Part shown: positions 32,294-38,862 of the stretch, piece after piece
Layout of the letters: each line of letters begins with the position of its first letter
Position numbering within the stretch: the first letter of the stretch is position 1
Assembly (NCBI GenBank): GCA_024102795.1
Contig: JAGFJK010000484.1
Location: 1-38,862, forward strand
DNA: 38,862 bases
Reading direction: 5' to 3'
Origin: Pirellulaceae bacterium
GTDB taxonomy: Bacteria > Planctomycetota > Planctomycetia > Pirellulales > Pirellulaceae
Notes under the pieces: model-generated
The model's database searches: none
Told to the model about the DNA's origin: nothing
What the model saw: the letters and a program-made list of their open reading frames with translations, nothing else
Program-made: the position numbers and the translations under genes

Positions 32294-33786
32294 GCTGGAG
32301 TCAATGCCTGCCGCTGCTGGTGGTGGCCAGTTCGCTGCTGCCAGGCATCGTGATCTTCTTCCTGCCGGAGGAACGGCGCAGTTGGCGCACGACGCTCAAC
32401 TTGAGCGGCGCCCTGGGAAAAATCGTTCTCGTGGCGCTGATGCTCTGGGGGGTGTTTCAGGGCGAGCGGTTTGTTGTGCGCTACAGCCTGCTGCCCAACG
32501 TCGAGTTCCGGTTGCACGCCGACCCGCTGTCCCTGTTATTCGTCACACTCTCGGCCACTCTCTGGCTGTTGACGACCATTTACGCGATCGGATACCTGGA
32601 AGGCTCGCCCAATCGCAGTCGTTTCTTTGGCTTCTTCAGCCTCTGTGTCGCGGCGACCACGGGTATCGCCGTGGCCGGCAACTTGCTCACCTTCTTGATC
32701 TTCTACGAGCTGCTGACGCTGGCGACGTATCCCCTGGTAGTGCATCGCGGCACGACGCAGTCGCTCAGCGCCGGGCGGATCTACCTGGCGTACACGCTGG
32801 CTGGCAGCGCGGCGCTGCTGCTGGGTGTTGTCTGGCTGTCGTCGTTCGTCGGTACGCCGGAATTCATCGAGGGAGGCTATCTGGACGAGGTGGATCCCAG
32901 GCATCAAGGGAGCCTGGTGCGGATCTTCGCGCTCATGATCCTGGGGGTTGGCGTCAAGGCGGCCATCGTGCCGCTGCACGGCTGGCTCCCCTCGGCGATG
33001 GTCGCTCCGGCGCCCGTCAGCGCGCTGCTGCACGCGGTGGCCGTGGTCAAGGCGGGAGCGTTTGGCGTGGTGCGGATTGTATACGACGTGTTCGGAGTCG
33101 AATTCTGCTCGACGCTGGGTGTGACCGAACCGTTGGCGATGGCGGCGGCAGTCACCATCGTTTACGGTTCGATCCGCGCGTTGTACCAGGACGATCTCAA
33201 GCGGAGACTGGCCTTTTCCACCGTCAGCCAGGTGTCGTACATCATCCTGGGCACGGCCGTCCTGGGACCATTGGCCACGTTGGGCGGCATCGTGCACCTG
33301 GTGCACCAGGGCGTGATGAAAATCACCCTGTTCTTCTGCGCCGGGAACCTGGCCGAGGCGCTGGGCGTCCATCGGGTGAGCGAGCTGAACGGCGTGGGGC
33401 GGAGAATGCCCTGGACCATGGCCGCGTTCACGGTCGGCGCGCTGGGCATGATTGGCGTGCCGCCCACCGCGGGCTTCATCAGCAAGTGGTATCTGGCCAT
33501 GGGAGCGTCCGCGGCGGAGGAACCCTGGTACATTCTGGTGCTGGTGGTCAGTTCCGTGCTGAACGCCTGTTATTTCCTGCCGATCGTTTACGCCGCCTGG
33601 TTCAAACAACCGGCGGGACCCTGGCCGGTGGATCAGCGGGCCGGCCGCCTGGAGACGAAACTGTCGCTGCTGGTGCCGACGATCGCCACGGCCCTGTTGG
33701 TCGTGGGGTTTGGACTGCTGGCCAGCGTGTGGTTCAGTCCGCTGGGCTGGGCCAGTCTGATCGTCGAGCGGGAGTACCAGCGATGA
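32290..33786 (+). CDS. Second D-type proton-conducting subunit (NuoL/MrpA-N/MrpD-like)
   Basis: 498-aa membrane protein with about 14 helices. All three expected charged positions are present: Glu140 in FYELLTLATYP, Lys223 in GVKAAIVPLHGWLPSAM, Lys254 in VAVVKAGAFGV, plus a TM12 Lys in HQGVMKITLFFCAGN. The lumenal-type block IYAIGYLEGSPNRSRFFGFF is like NuoL/MrpA N-terminal subunits. It lacks the C-terminal extension of NuoL and the MrpA C-terminal domains, which here are separate genes. It therefore probably takes the place of the MrpA N-terminal channel. The ATG overlaps the preceding stop. Confidence 0.9.
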   Translation: MSWSQCLPLLVVASSLLPGIVIFFLPEERRSWRTTLNLSGALGKIVLVALMLWGVFQGERFVVRYSLLPNVEFRLHADPLSLLFVTLSATLWLLTTIYAIGYLEGSPNRSRFFGFFSLCVAATTGIAVAGNLLTFLIFYELLTLATYPLVVHRGTTQSLSAGRIYLAYTLAGSAALLLGVVWLSSFVGTPEFIEGGYLDEVDPRHQGSLVRIFALMILGVGVKAAIVPLHGWLPSAMVAPAPVSALLHAVAVVKAGAFGVVRIVYDVFGVEFCSTLGVTEPLAMAAAVTIVYGSIRALYQDDLKRRLAFSTVSQVSYIILGTAVLGPLATLGGIVHLVHQGVMKITLFFCAGNLAEALGVHRVSELNGVGRRMPWTMAAFTVGALGMIGVPPTAGFISKWYLAMGASAAEEPWYILVLVVSSVLNACYFLPIVYAAWFKQPAGPWPVDQRAGRLETKLSLLVPTIATALLVVGFGLLASVWFSPLGWASLIVEREYQR

Positions 33787-35531
33787 GTGTGGCCCTGGTC
33801 CTGTTGGCCGCGGCCGCTCCGCTGCTGGTCGCGTTGCTGTATTTGTTCCCGAAACTTCGCGGCGTGGCGGGGGCGATCGGACCGTGGTGCGCGGCACCAG
33901 CGCTGGCCGCCGCCGCGTGCGTGCAGCCGGATCTGACCATCGAATGGCCCTGGCTGTTGCTGGGGCTCCGCCTGGGACTCGACCCAACCGGGCGAATGTT
34001 TCTGGCCTTCACCAGCCTGCTGTACCTGGCGGCTGGGATCTACGCCAGGAGCTATCTGGAACAGGCCGCGGACGGGCGGCGCTTCGTCGTGTTCTACCTG
34101 GTCGCGATGGCGGGCAACCTGGGATTGATCCTGGCGCAGGACACGCTCACGTTCCTGGCGTGCTACGCGACGATGAGCCTTGCGGCGTATGGGCTGATCA
34201 CGCACGATCGGCGAGAGGAAAGTTGGCGCGCCGGACGGATCTATGTGGCGCTGGTGGTGCTGGGCGAGGTCTTGTTGTTCGCCGGCTTGGCGCTGGCCGC
34301 GACGCAGGCTGAAGGCGTGGCCTTTGAGCCGATGCGCCAGGCCATGGCTCGCGGGCCGTGGGCCGAGGTGGGTGTCACGCTGCTGCTGGTGGGATTTGGC
34401 ATCAAGCTGGGTGTGGTACCGCTGCACTTCTGGTTGCCGCTGGCGCATCCGGTCGCTCCGACTCCGGCCAGCGCCGTGCTGAGCGGAGCGATGATCAAGG
34501 CCGGCCTGCTTGGCTGGCTGCGTTTCCTGCCGCTGGGCGACGTCACGCAGCCCGAGATCGGCGGCTCGTGTGTGGTTGTGGGTTTCTTGACGGCATTTTA
34601 TGGCGCGCTTGTCGGGTTGACTCAGCGCAACGCCAAGACGGTCCTGGCCTACTCTAGCGTCAGCCAGATGGGCCTGGTCCTGGTGGCCATCGGCACGGCG
34701 CTCGGAGCACCGGCCGCGTGGCCGACGGTCTTCAGCGCGGTGGCCCTGTTTGCCTGCCATCACGCGGTCGCCAAGAGTGCCCTGTTTCTCGGCACGGGGG
34801 TCGCCGCCGTGCGGTTCAACACCAGTTGGCAGCGGGGGCTGGTCGTCGCGGGGTTGCTGCTGCCGGCGCTGGCGCTGGCCGGAGCGCCTGGAACCATGGG
34901 TGCGGCGGCCAAAGTCGGTTTGAAATATGCCACCGCGGCCGGAGGATCGGCCTGGGCCGAAGCATCTGCCTGGTTGCTGCCGCTGGGATCGTTGGCCACC
35001 ACGTTGCTGCTGTGCCGGTTTCTGTTCCTCGCCTGGCCGCGGATGCACCAGCAGGCAGGTCCAGCCCGGCCGGGCCTCTGGCTGCCGTGGCTGGTACTGT
35101 CGGCCAGCGTGAGCGGTCTGCCTTGGGTCGTGCCCTGGTCGAACGATCACCTGGTCGAATGGACGCGCGCGGCCTCCCAGGTCAAGTGGGAGGCCATCTG
35201 GCCCATGATCTTGGGAGCTATCCTGGCGATGGGCGTCTGGCGCGGCCGAATTGTCTCGGCACGGCTGGCCGCGTGGCGGATTCCAGCGGGCGACATCCTG
35301 GTTCCTGGCGAACGGCTGGCGGAGCGACTGCTTGCGGTCTGGAATCGCTACCTCGTCGGTACGTTGGCACATGCGTTGTGGTTGCTCCGCTCCTGGTGGT
35401 CCGCCACGACCGCGCCGCGTTTCACTCCGCGTTTTTCGCGGCTTTCCGCCGCCGTGGAGAACTGGGGCACCATGGGCGTGCTGGCCACCCTGCTGGCGCT
35501 GGCGCTGGCAGCGCTGCTGTGGCTGGATTGA
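33783..35531 (+). CDS. Third D-type proton-conducting subunit (HyfB/NuoN-like) with missing TM5 Glu
   Basis: 582-aa membrane protein with about 14-16 helices. The conserved core is visible: Lys208 in GFGIKLGVVPLHFWLPLAH, Lys239 in SGAMIKAGLLGWLRF, and a TM12 Lys in HHAVAKSALFLG. At the TM5 position, where the other two subunits have Glu, Ala129 is found (FLACYATMSLAAYGLITH). The C-terminus is about 80 aa longer than in its neighbours and contains LAERLLAVWNRYLVG and a last helix near 560-580, resembling the end of hydrogenase-4/formate hydrogenlyase subunits. It ends the operon at 35531; the next gene is 142 bp away. Confidence 0.88.
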   Translation: MSVALVLLAAAAPLLVALLYLFPKLRGVAGAIGPWCAAPALAAAACVQPDLTIEWPWLLLGLRLGLDPTGRMFLAFTSLLYLAAGIYARSYLEQAADGRRFVVFYLVAMAGNLGLILAQDTLTFLACYATMSLAAYGLITHDRREESWRAGRIYVALVVLGEVLLFAGLALAATQAEGVAFEPMRQAMARGPWAEVGVTLLLVGFGIKLGVVPLHFWLPLAHPVAPTPASAVLSGAMIKAGLLGWLRFLPLGDVTQPEIGGSCVVVGFLTAFYGALVGLTQRNAKTVLAYSSVSQMGLVLVAIGTALGAPAAWPTVFSAVALFACHHAVAKSALFLGTGVAAVRFNTSWQRGLVVAGLLLPALALAGAPGTMGAAAKVGLKYATAAGGSAWAEASAWLLPLGSLATTLLLCRFLFLAWPRMHQQAGPARPGLWLPWLVLSASVSGLPWVVPWSNDHLVEWTRAASQVKWEAIWPMILGAILAMGVWRGRIVSARLAAWRIPAGDILVPGERLAERLLAVWNRYLVGTLAHALWLLRSWWSATTAPRFTPRFSRLSAAVENWGTMGVLATLLALALAALLWLD

Positions 35532-35535
35532 TCCG

Positions 35536-35563
35536 CAGCTCGGCGCGGGGCAGCTCGGCGCGG
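35536..35563. repeat. Direct repeat CAGCTCGGCGCGG x2
   Basis: A 13-bp sequence occurs at 35536-35548 and again at 35551-35563, right behind the last antiporter gene. It lies in the 142-bp spacer, which otherwise shows nothing recognisable. Confidence 0.7.
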
Positions 35564-35673
35564 CGATCCGCGGCCTTGCGGACGAGGAACCGCGGTGGTT
35601 GCTTGCCTTGCGGCAGTGGCCGGGCGGCCGTACCATCCTGGAATTGGATCGTCACCCGCCGGGAGTCATCGTC

Positions 35674-37164
35674 ATGCAGGAAAGCCTCGCGCTGGTGGGA
35701 AAGTGCCTGGGTCGGCCGTTTCGCCGCCTCGCCCTCGTCGGCCTGTTGCTGTCCGGCTGTCTGGAGGCCGGTCAGGTCCGGTACCTGCCGGCGGCCGAAC
35801 TGCACGTCGGCGCGGCGACGGTGGACATCACGCCGGACGAGCCGGTGGCCCTGGACGGCCAGCGGCACGTGCGGATATCCAAACATCCGGCGACCAGGAT
35901 CTACGCCTCGGTCTTGGCGCTTGAGTCGCGCGACGGCGAGCGGGTGCTGGATCAGGCGATCATGGTGTCGTGTGATCTGGTGGCGATCCGGGCGGGCATT
36001 CTGGCCAAGGTGCGGGAGAAGCTGGCGGAACGGGTGCCCGGTTTTGACTTGCAGAAGCTGTTTCTCAGTGCCACGCACACCCATACGGCGCCGGTGACGA
36101 CCGCGGGCAAGTATGCGTTGCCGGAAAGCGGCATCCTGCCACCTGGCGAGTACGCCGAGTGGCTCACGTCGCGCGTGGCGGACGGTGTGGCCGAAGCGTG
36201 GGGGGCGCGCGGGCCGGGGAAAGTGGCGTGGGGGCAGAGCCAGGCCGTGATCGCCCAGAATCGTCGTCCCTACTACGCCGACGGGACGGCGGTGATGTAC
36301 GGCAACCCCAATTCGCCGGCCTTCCGCGGAATCGAGAGCTACGAGGACCACAATGTCGATGTGCTTTTTTTCTGGGATGCGACGGACGCCTTGATCGCCA
36401 CGGCGATTAACGTGCCGTGCCCCGCGCAGGAGGTCGGCGGCAGCTCGGCGATCCACGCGGATTTTTGGGACCCGACCCGGAGGATCCTTCGCGAGAAACA
36501 CGGCCAGCAGTTACACGTCCTGGCATGGACCGGGGCGAGCGGCGATGTGACCTCGCGCCTGGCGTACGGCGGGGCGGCGGACGAGCGGATGCGCAAGTTG
36601 CGCGGCGGCGTCTCGCGTCTGGACGCACTGGCACGGCGGATCGCCGCGGCCTGGGACGAGGCTCTGGAAGGGGCTCGAAACGACATCCGCACGGACGTGG
36701 TCCTGGAACATCGCGTGCGGGAAATTGACTTGCCGTATCGCCAAGTCACGCCCGCCGAGCGGGACGCGGCGATTGCGGAGGCGGTCAGGTACCGGGACGA
36801 TCCGCGGCAGCGTTGGAACCATGGCTGGAACCAGCGCGTGGTCGATCGCTACGAGGCCCAGCAGGCCGGCCGGCAGGCGCCGTACCTGATGGAGCTGCAC
36901 GCGCTGCGGCTGGGCGACGTGGCGATCGCCACCAACGACTTCGAGCTGTACACGGACTACGGAGTGCAGATCAAGGCCCGCAGCCCCGGGATCCAGACCT
37001 TCGTCATTCAGCTTGCCGGACCAGGCACCTACCTGCCGACCGCGCGGGCCGCGGCGCACGGCGGCTATGGAGCGGTGATTCAAAGCAGCCAGATTGGACC
37101 CGATGGCGGCCAGGTGCTGGTCCAGCGAACGGTGGAAGCGCTGGGAGAAATGTGGAAGCCGTAG
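35674..37164 (+). CDS. Neutral/alkaline ceramidase N-terminal domain-like secreted protein
   Basis: 496-aa protein. The signal peptide is about 1-33, with a lipobox-like LLLSGC (Cys about 29), so it may be a lipoprotein. The domain starts at HVGAATVDITPDEPVALDG (about 48-66) and has the zinc site-like SATHTHTAP (His135, His137). NVPCPAQEVGGSSAIHADFW and LAWTGASGDVTS are also typical of this family. Planctomycetes have many such ceramidase-like proteins of unknown substrate; the C-terminal ceramidase domain is missing, so ceramide need not be the substrate. GGGAG at 35661-35665 supports the ATG at 35674. Exported; the reaction is presumed amide or ester hydrolysis. Confidence 0.83.
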   Translation: MQESLALVGKCLGRPFRRLALVGLLLSGCLEAGQVRYLPAAELHVGAATVDITPDEPVALDGQRHVRISKHPATRIYASVLALESRDGERVLDQAIMVSCDLVAIRAGILAKVREKLAERVPGFDLQKLFLSATHTHTAPVTTAGKYALPESGILPPGEYAEWLTSRVADGVAEAWGARGPGKVAWGQSQAVIAQNRRPYYADGTAVMYGNPNSPAFRGIESYEDHNVDVLFFWDATDALIATAINVPCPAQEVGGSSAIHADFWDPTRRILREKHGQQLHVLAWTGASGDVTSRLAYGGAADERMRKLRGGVSRLDALARRIAAAWDEALEGARNDIRTDVVLEHRVREIDLPYRQVTPAERDAAIAEAVRYRDDPRQRWNHGWNQRVVDRYEAQQAGRQAPYLMELHALRLGDVAIATNDFELYTDYGVQIKARSPGIQTFVIQLAGPGTYLPTARAAAHGGYGAVIQSSQIGPDGGQVLVQRTVEALGEMWKP

Positions 37165-37255
37165 AGGCCCCGGCGCCGGGAGGGCGCGGGGCACAAGCGG
37201 CCAGAGGGCGAGCGGGTGAGAGCGTGCAAGTTGTCCGGGAGCCAGTTAGACTCAC

Positions 37256-37531
37256 ATGACGATTCTTGTTCAAATTCCACCCGTTCTGCGCTACGAGTGT
37301 GGCGGCGCGCGCGAGCTGGCGGTCGCCGCGGCAACTGTCCGCGCGGCGCTGCTGCAGCTCAAGCGGGACTATCCCGACCTGTACCGGAACGTCTGTGACG
37401 AAACCGGAGCGGTGCGGCGGCACGTCAATTTGTTTGTGAATAACTCTTTTCTGTATCAGCGGGACGGGCTGGATACGGAGCTCGTGTCCGGCGACGTTCT
37501 TCACATCATGCCCGCAGTCTCAGGAGGCTGA
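37256..37531 (+). CDS. MoaD/ThiS-like ubiquitin-fold protein
   Basis: 91-aa protein with beta-grasp features, starting TILVQIPPVLRYECGG and ending in the GG-type tail MPAVSGG, which in the family is adenylated by an E1-like enzyme to carry sulfur. The middle has ALLQLKRDYPDLYRNVCDE and HVNLFVNNSFL. No MoeB/ThiF-type E1 is in the window. Its TGA is 2 nt before the ATG of the BNR protein, whose ribosome binding site GGAGG (37523-37527) lies inside this gene. The pairing of MoaD-like and BNR proteins is conserved in several bacteria, but its purpose is not known. Confidence 0.88.
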   Translation: MTILVQIPPVLRYECGGARELAVAAATVRAALLQLKRDYPDLYRNVCDETGAVRRHVNLFVNNSFLYQRDGLDTELVSGDVLHIMPAVSGG

Positions 37532-37533
37532 AC

Positions 37534-38646
37534 ATGGCGGATCGCGTTGTGTTGTGCATCGGGACGAAGAAAGGCCTGTTCGTGGCCGAGGGCGCCAAGG
37601 CGCGCGGCCGCTTTGAGTTGCGGGGTCCGTTCGGTTCGGGAGTGGCGGTGTACGCGGCGCTGATCGACAACCGCCGCTCGCCGCGGCTGTACGCTTCGAG
37701 CTGCAATGCATTTTTCGGCATGAAGGTCCTGCGATCGACCGACCTGGGCCGGAAGTTCAAGGAAACCAAGGCGGCCCCGACGTTCCCGGAAGGCGATGGC
37801 CGAGCGCTGGCGAACATCTGGTCGCTGGAGACGGGGGGCGATTCCAGGGACCTGTTGTGCGGCGTGGAACCGGCGTCGCTGTTCCGCAGCGACAACGGCG
37901 GCGATTCGTGGGAGATGGTGCCAGGAATCAGCCAGCATCAGCACTCGCGGGACTGGCAGCCGGGCAACGGCGGGCTTTGCCTGCATACGATTCTGCGTGA
38001 CGGCAACCGGATCCACCTGGGGATTTCCACCGGCGGGCACTACCTGAGCGAAGACGGCGGCGAGACGTTCACGGCGGCCAATCAGGGCGTTGGCGCCGGG
38101 TTCGTGCCGGACCCCTATCCTGAATTCGGCCAGTGCGTCCACAAGATCGCGGGCCACAAGGACGCTCCGGGCCGGCTCTACATGCAGAACCACGGCGGCT
38201 GGGCCGAATGGGACGGGCCAGGCGGACCGCGGCCGGGGATCGGCGTCTTGCGCAGCGACGACCACGGCAAGACGTGGTATTCGATCGCCGACGGCTTGCC
38301 CAGCGATTTTGGCTTTCCGATCGCGGTTCACCCGCACAACCCCGACGTGGTGTACGTGATTCCGGCGGAGCCGATGACGCGCGCTTGTCCGCAAGGCAAG
38401 CCCGCGGTGTGGCGCAGCGAGAACGGCGGCGGCAAGTGGAAACGGCTGGACAGGGGCATGCCCAAAAAGGACTCGTACTTCACGGTGCTCCGCGACGCGC
38501 TGACCGTGGACGAACTGAAATCGCCGGCCCTGTACTTCGGCACGACCACGGGGCAACTCTGGATCGGCCGCGACGGGGGCGAGCAGTGGGACTGTTTGTT
38601 CGATTCGCTGCCGCCGATCCACTGCGTGAAGGCGGCCGTGGTCTGA
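37534..38646 (+). CDS. BNR/Asp-box beta-propeller protein (sialidase-like)
   Basis: 370-aa protein without a signal peptide, likely a cytosolic six- or seven-bladed propeller. Asp-box-like S-x-D-x-G-x-x-W motifs recur: RSTDLGRKF, RSDNGGDSWEM, LSEDGGETF, RSDDHGKTWYS, RSENGGGKWK and IGRDGGEQW. It starts with VVLCIGTKKGLFV, the conserved beginning of this family. The propeller fold is clear, but the catalytic Arg triad of sialidases cannot be identified, so enzymatic activity is doubtful. It is tightly coupled to the MoaD-like gene. It ends with the family-typical CVKAAVV. Confidence 0.88.
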   Translation: MADRVVLCIGTKKGLFVAEGAKARGRFELRGPFGSGVAVYAALIDNRRSPRLYASSCNAFFGMKVLRSTDLGRKFKETKAAPTFPEGDGRALANIWSLETGGDSRDLLCGVEPASLFRSDNGGDSWEMVPGISQHQHSRDWQPGNGGLCLHTILRDGNRIHLGISTGGHYLSEDGGETFTAANQGVGAGFVPDPYPEFGQCVHKIAGHKDAPGRLYMQNHGGWAEWDGPGGPRPGIGVLRSDDHGKTWYSIADGLPSDFGFPIAVHPHNPDVVYVIPAEPMTRACPQGKPAVWRSENGGGKWKRLDRGMPKKDSYFTVLRDALTVDELKSPALYFGTTTGQLWIGRDGGEQWDCLFDSLPPIHCVKAAVV

Positions 38647-38666
38647 GACAAAGATCAACATACGGT

Positions 38667-38700
38667 ACGGGGGGTAATTTCTTCGGGAGATTTCCCCCGT
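38667..38700 (+). terminator. Hairpin after the BNR gene
   Basis: ACGGGGG (38667-38673) and CCCCCGT (38694-38700) form a 7-bp GC-rich stem with a 20-nt partly paired loop, 20 nt after the stop codon. It lacks a T-run. It is a plausible end of the MoaD/BNR transcript. Confidence 0.45.
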
Positions 38701-38727
38701 CGCATTATCATTCAGGAGCTGGCAACC

Positions 38728-38862
38728 ATGCGTTGGTTTGTGTGCGGAGTGTTGCTGTGTTGGCCCGCGATCGGGCTGGCGGACGAGGTAACAAGCGGTC
38801 CGGACGGCCGCCGCGGCGCGCAGTTGGCACAAGCGCCCGCGGCCGGCCAGCAGGGCGGAAAC
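38728..38862 (+). CDS. Secreted protein, 3' end outside window
   Basis: Only the first 45 codons are present. The N-terminus MRWFVCGVLLCWPAIGLADE is a signal peptide with likely cleavage after GLA, followed by a Gly/Ala/Gln-rich stretch. CAGGAG at 38713-38718 is well placed before the ATG. Family and function cannot be told. Confidence 0.6.
   Translation, partial: MRWFVCGVLLCWPAIGLADEVTSGPDGRRGAQLAQAPAAGQQGGN

Noticed and set aside
28286-35531. Membrane-bound hydrogenase or complex I operon
   Set aside because: No NiFe, NuoB/C/D/I or other electron-transfer subunit is present; only the antiporter arm is encoded.
33633-35636. 667-aa - strand open frame
   Set aside because: Gln/Arg/Pro-rich antisense of the third D-type subunit; no folded domain visible.

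Overview
The window is GC-rich, densely coding DNA that looks chromosomal and bacterial. The gene mix suggests a member of the Planctomycetota, Pirellulales-like. It includes an XrtA-type FemAB protein beside sugar-nucleotide genes, a Cys/Trp-rich lipoprotein next to a Wza-like exporter, an FHA/coiled-coil membrane protein, an ArsS radical SAM protein, a ceramidase-like secreted protein, and palindromic intergenic repeats. This lineage call is an inference from gene content; no rRNA or tRNA lies in the window to confirm it.

Region 1 (1-15.3 kb, all + strand) is a surface-glycan or glycolipid locus. It opens inside a modular type I polyketide synthase (KS-AT-KR-ACP) whose C-terminus carries a GNAT-like acyltransferase domain. 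Next come a UDP-GlcNAc 2-epimerase, a FemAB/XrtA-type protein, a UDP-sugar 6-dehydrogenase and a 4-epimerase in the tviB-tviC order, a 68-aa protein, GlmS, a 90-aa protein, a DUF218/YdcF membrane protein and a GlmU-like protein. Together these could supply UDP-GlcNAc and convert it to UDP-ManNAc and UDP-N-acetyl-uronic acids. No glycosyltransferase, flippase or exosortase is in the window, so the locus probably continues to the left.

Region 2 (15.0-22.1 kb) is mostly on the - strand. It holds a tandem-FHA coiled-coil membrane protein that overlaps the GlmU-like gene tail to tail, a repeat-rich intergenic island, two small + strand genes, a lipoprotein, a Wza-like export lipoprotein, a relic resembling the C-terminus of a GspG-type pseudopilin, and a large VanZ-like membrane protein.

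Region 3 (22.3-28.0 kb, mostly +) contains a translationally coupled group: a 59-aa KOW-like protein and a 210-aa single-pass protein, followed by a secreted HExxHxxGxxH metalloprotease. A NusG/RfaH-type antiterminator paralogue follows, then a - strand orphan gene, an AT-richer 400-bp leader-like stretch, and an unknown 125-aa protein fused by a 4-nt overlap to the arsenosugar radical SAM enzyme ArsS.

Region 4 (28.3-35.5 kb, +) is one compact operon for a Mrp-type cation/proton antiporter. Its order is E-F-G-(MrpA C-terminal piece)-B-C-D, as in the membrane arm of archaeal MBH-type complexes, followed by two further NuoL/M/N-like subunits. Nearly all junctions are 4-nt stop/start overlaps.

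Region 5 (35.6-38.9 kb, +) encodes a ceramidase-like secreted hydrolase, a MoaD/ThiS-like ubiquitin-fold protein coupled to a BNR/Asp-box propeller protein, and the start of another secreted protein.
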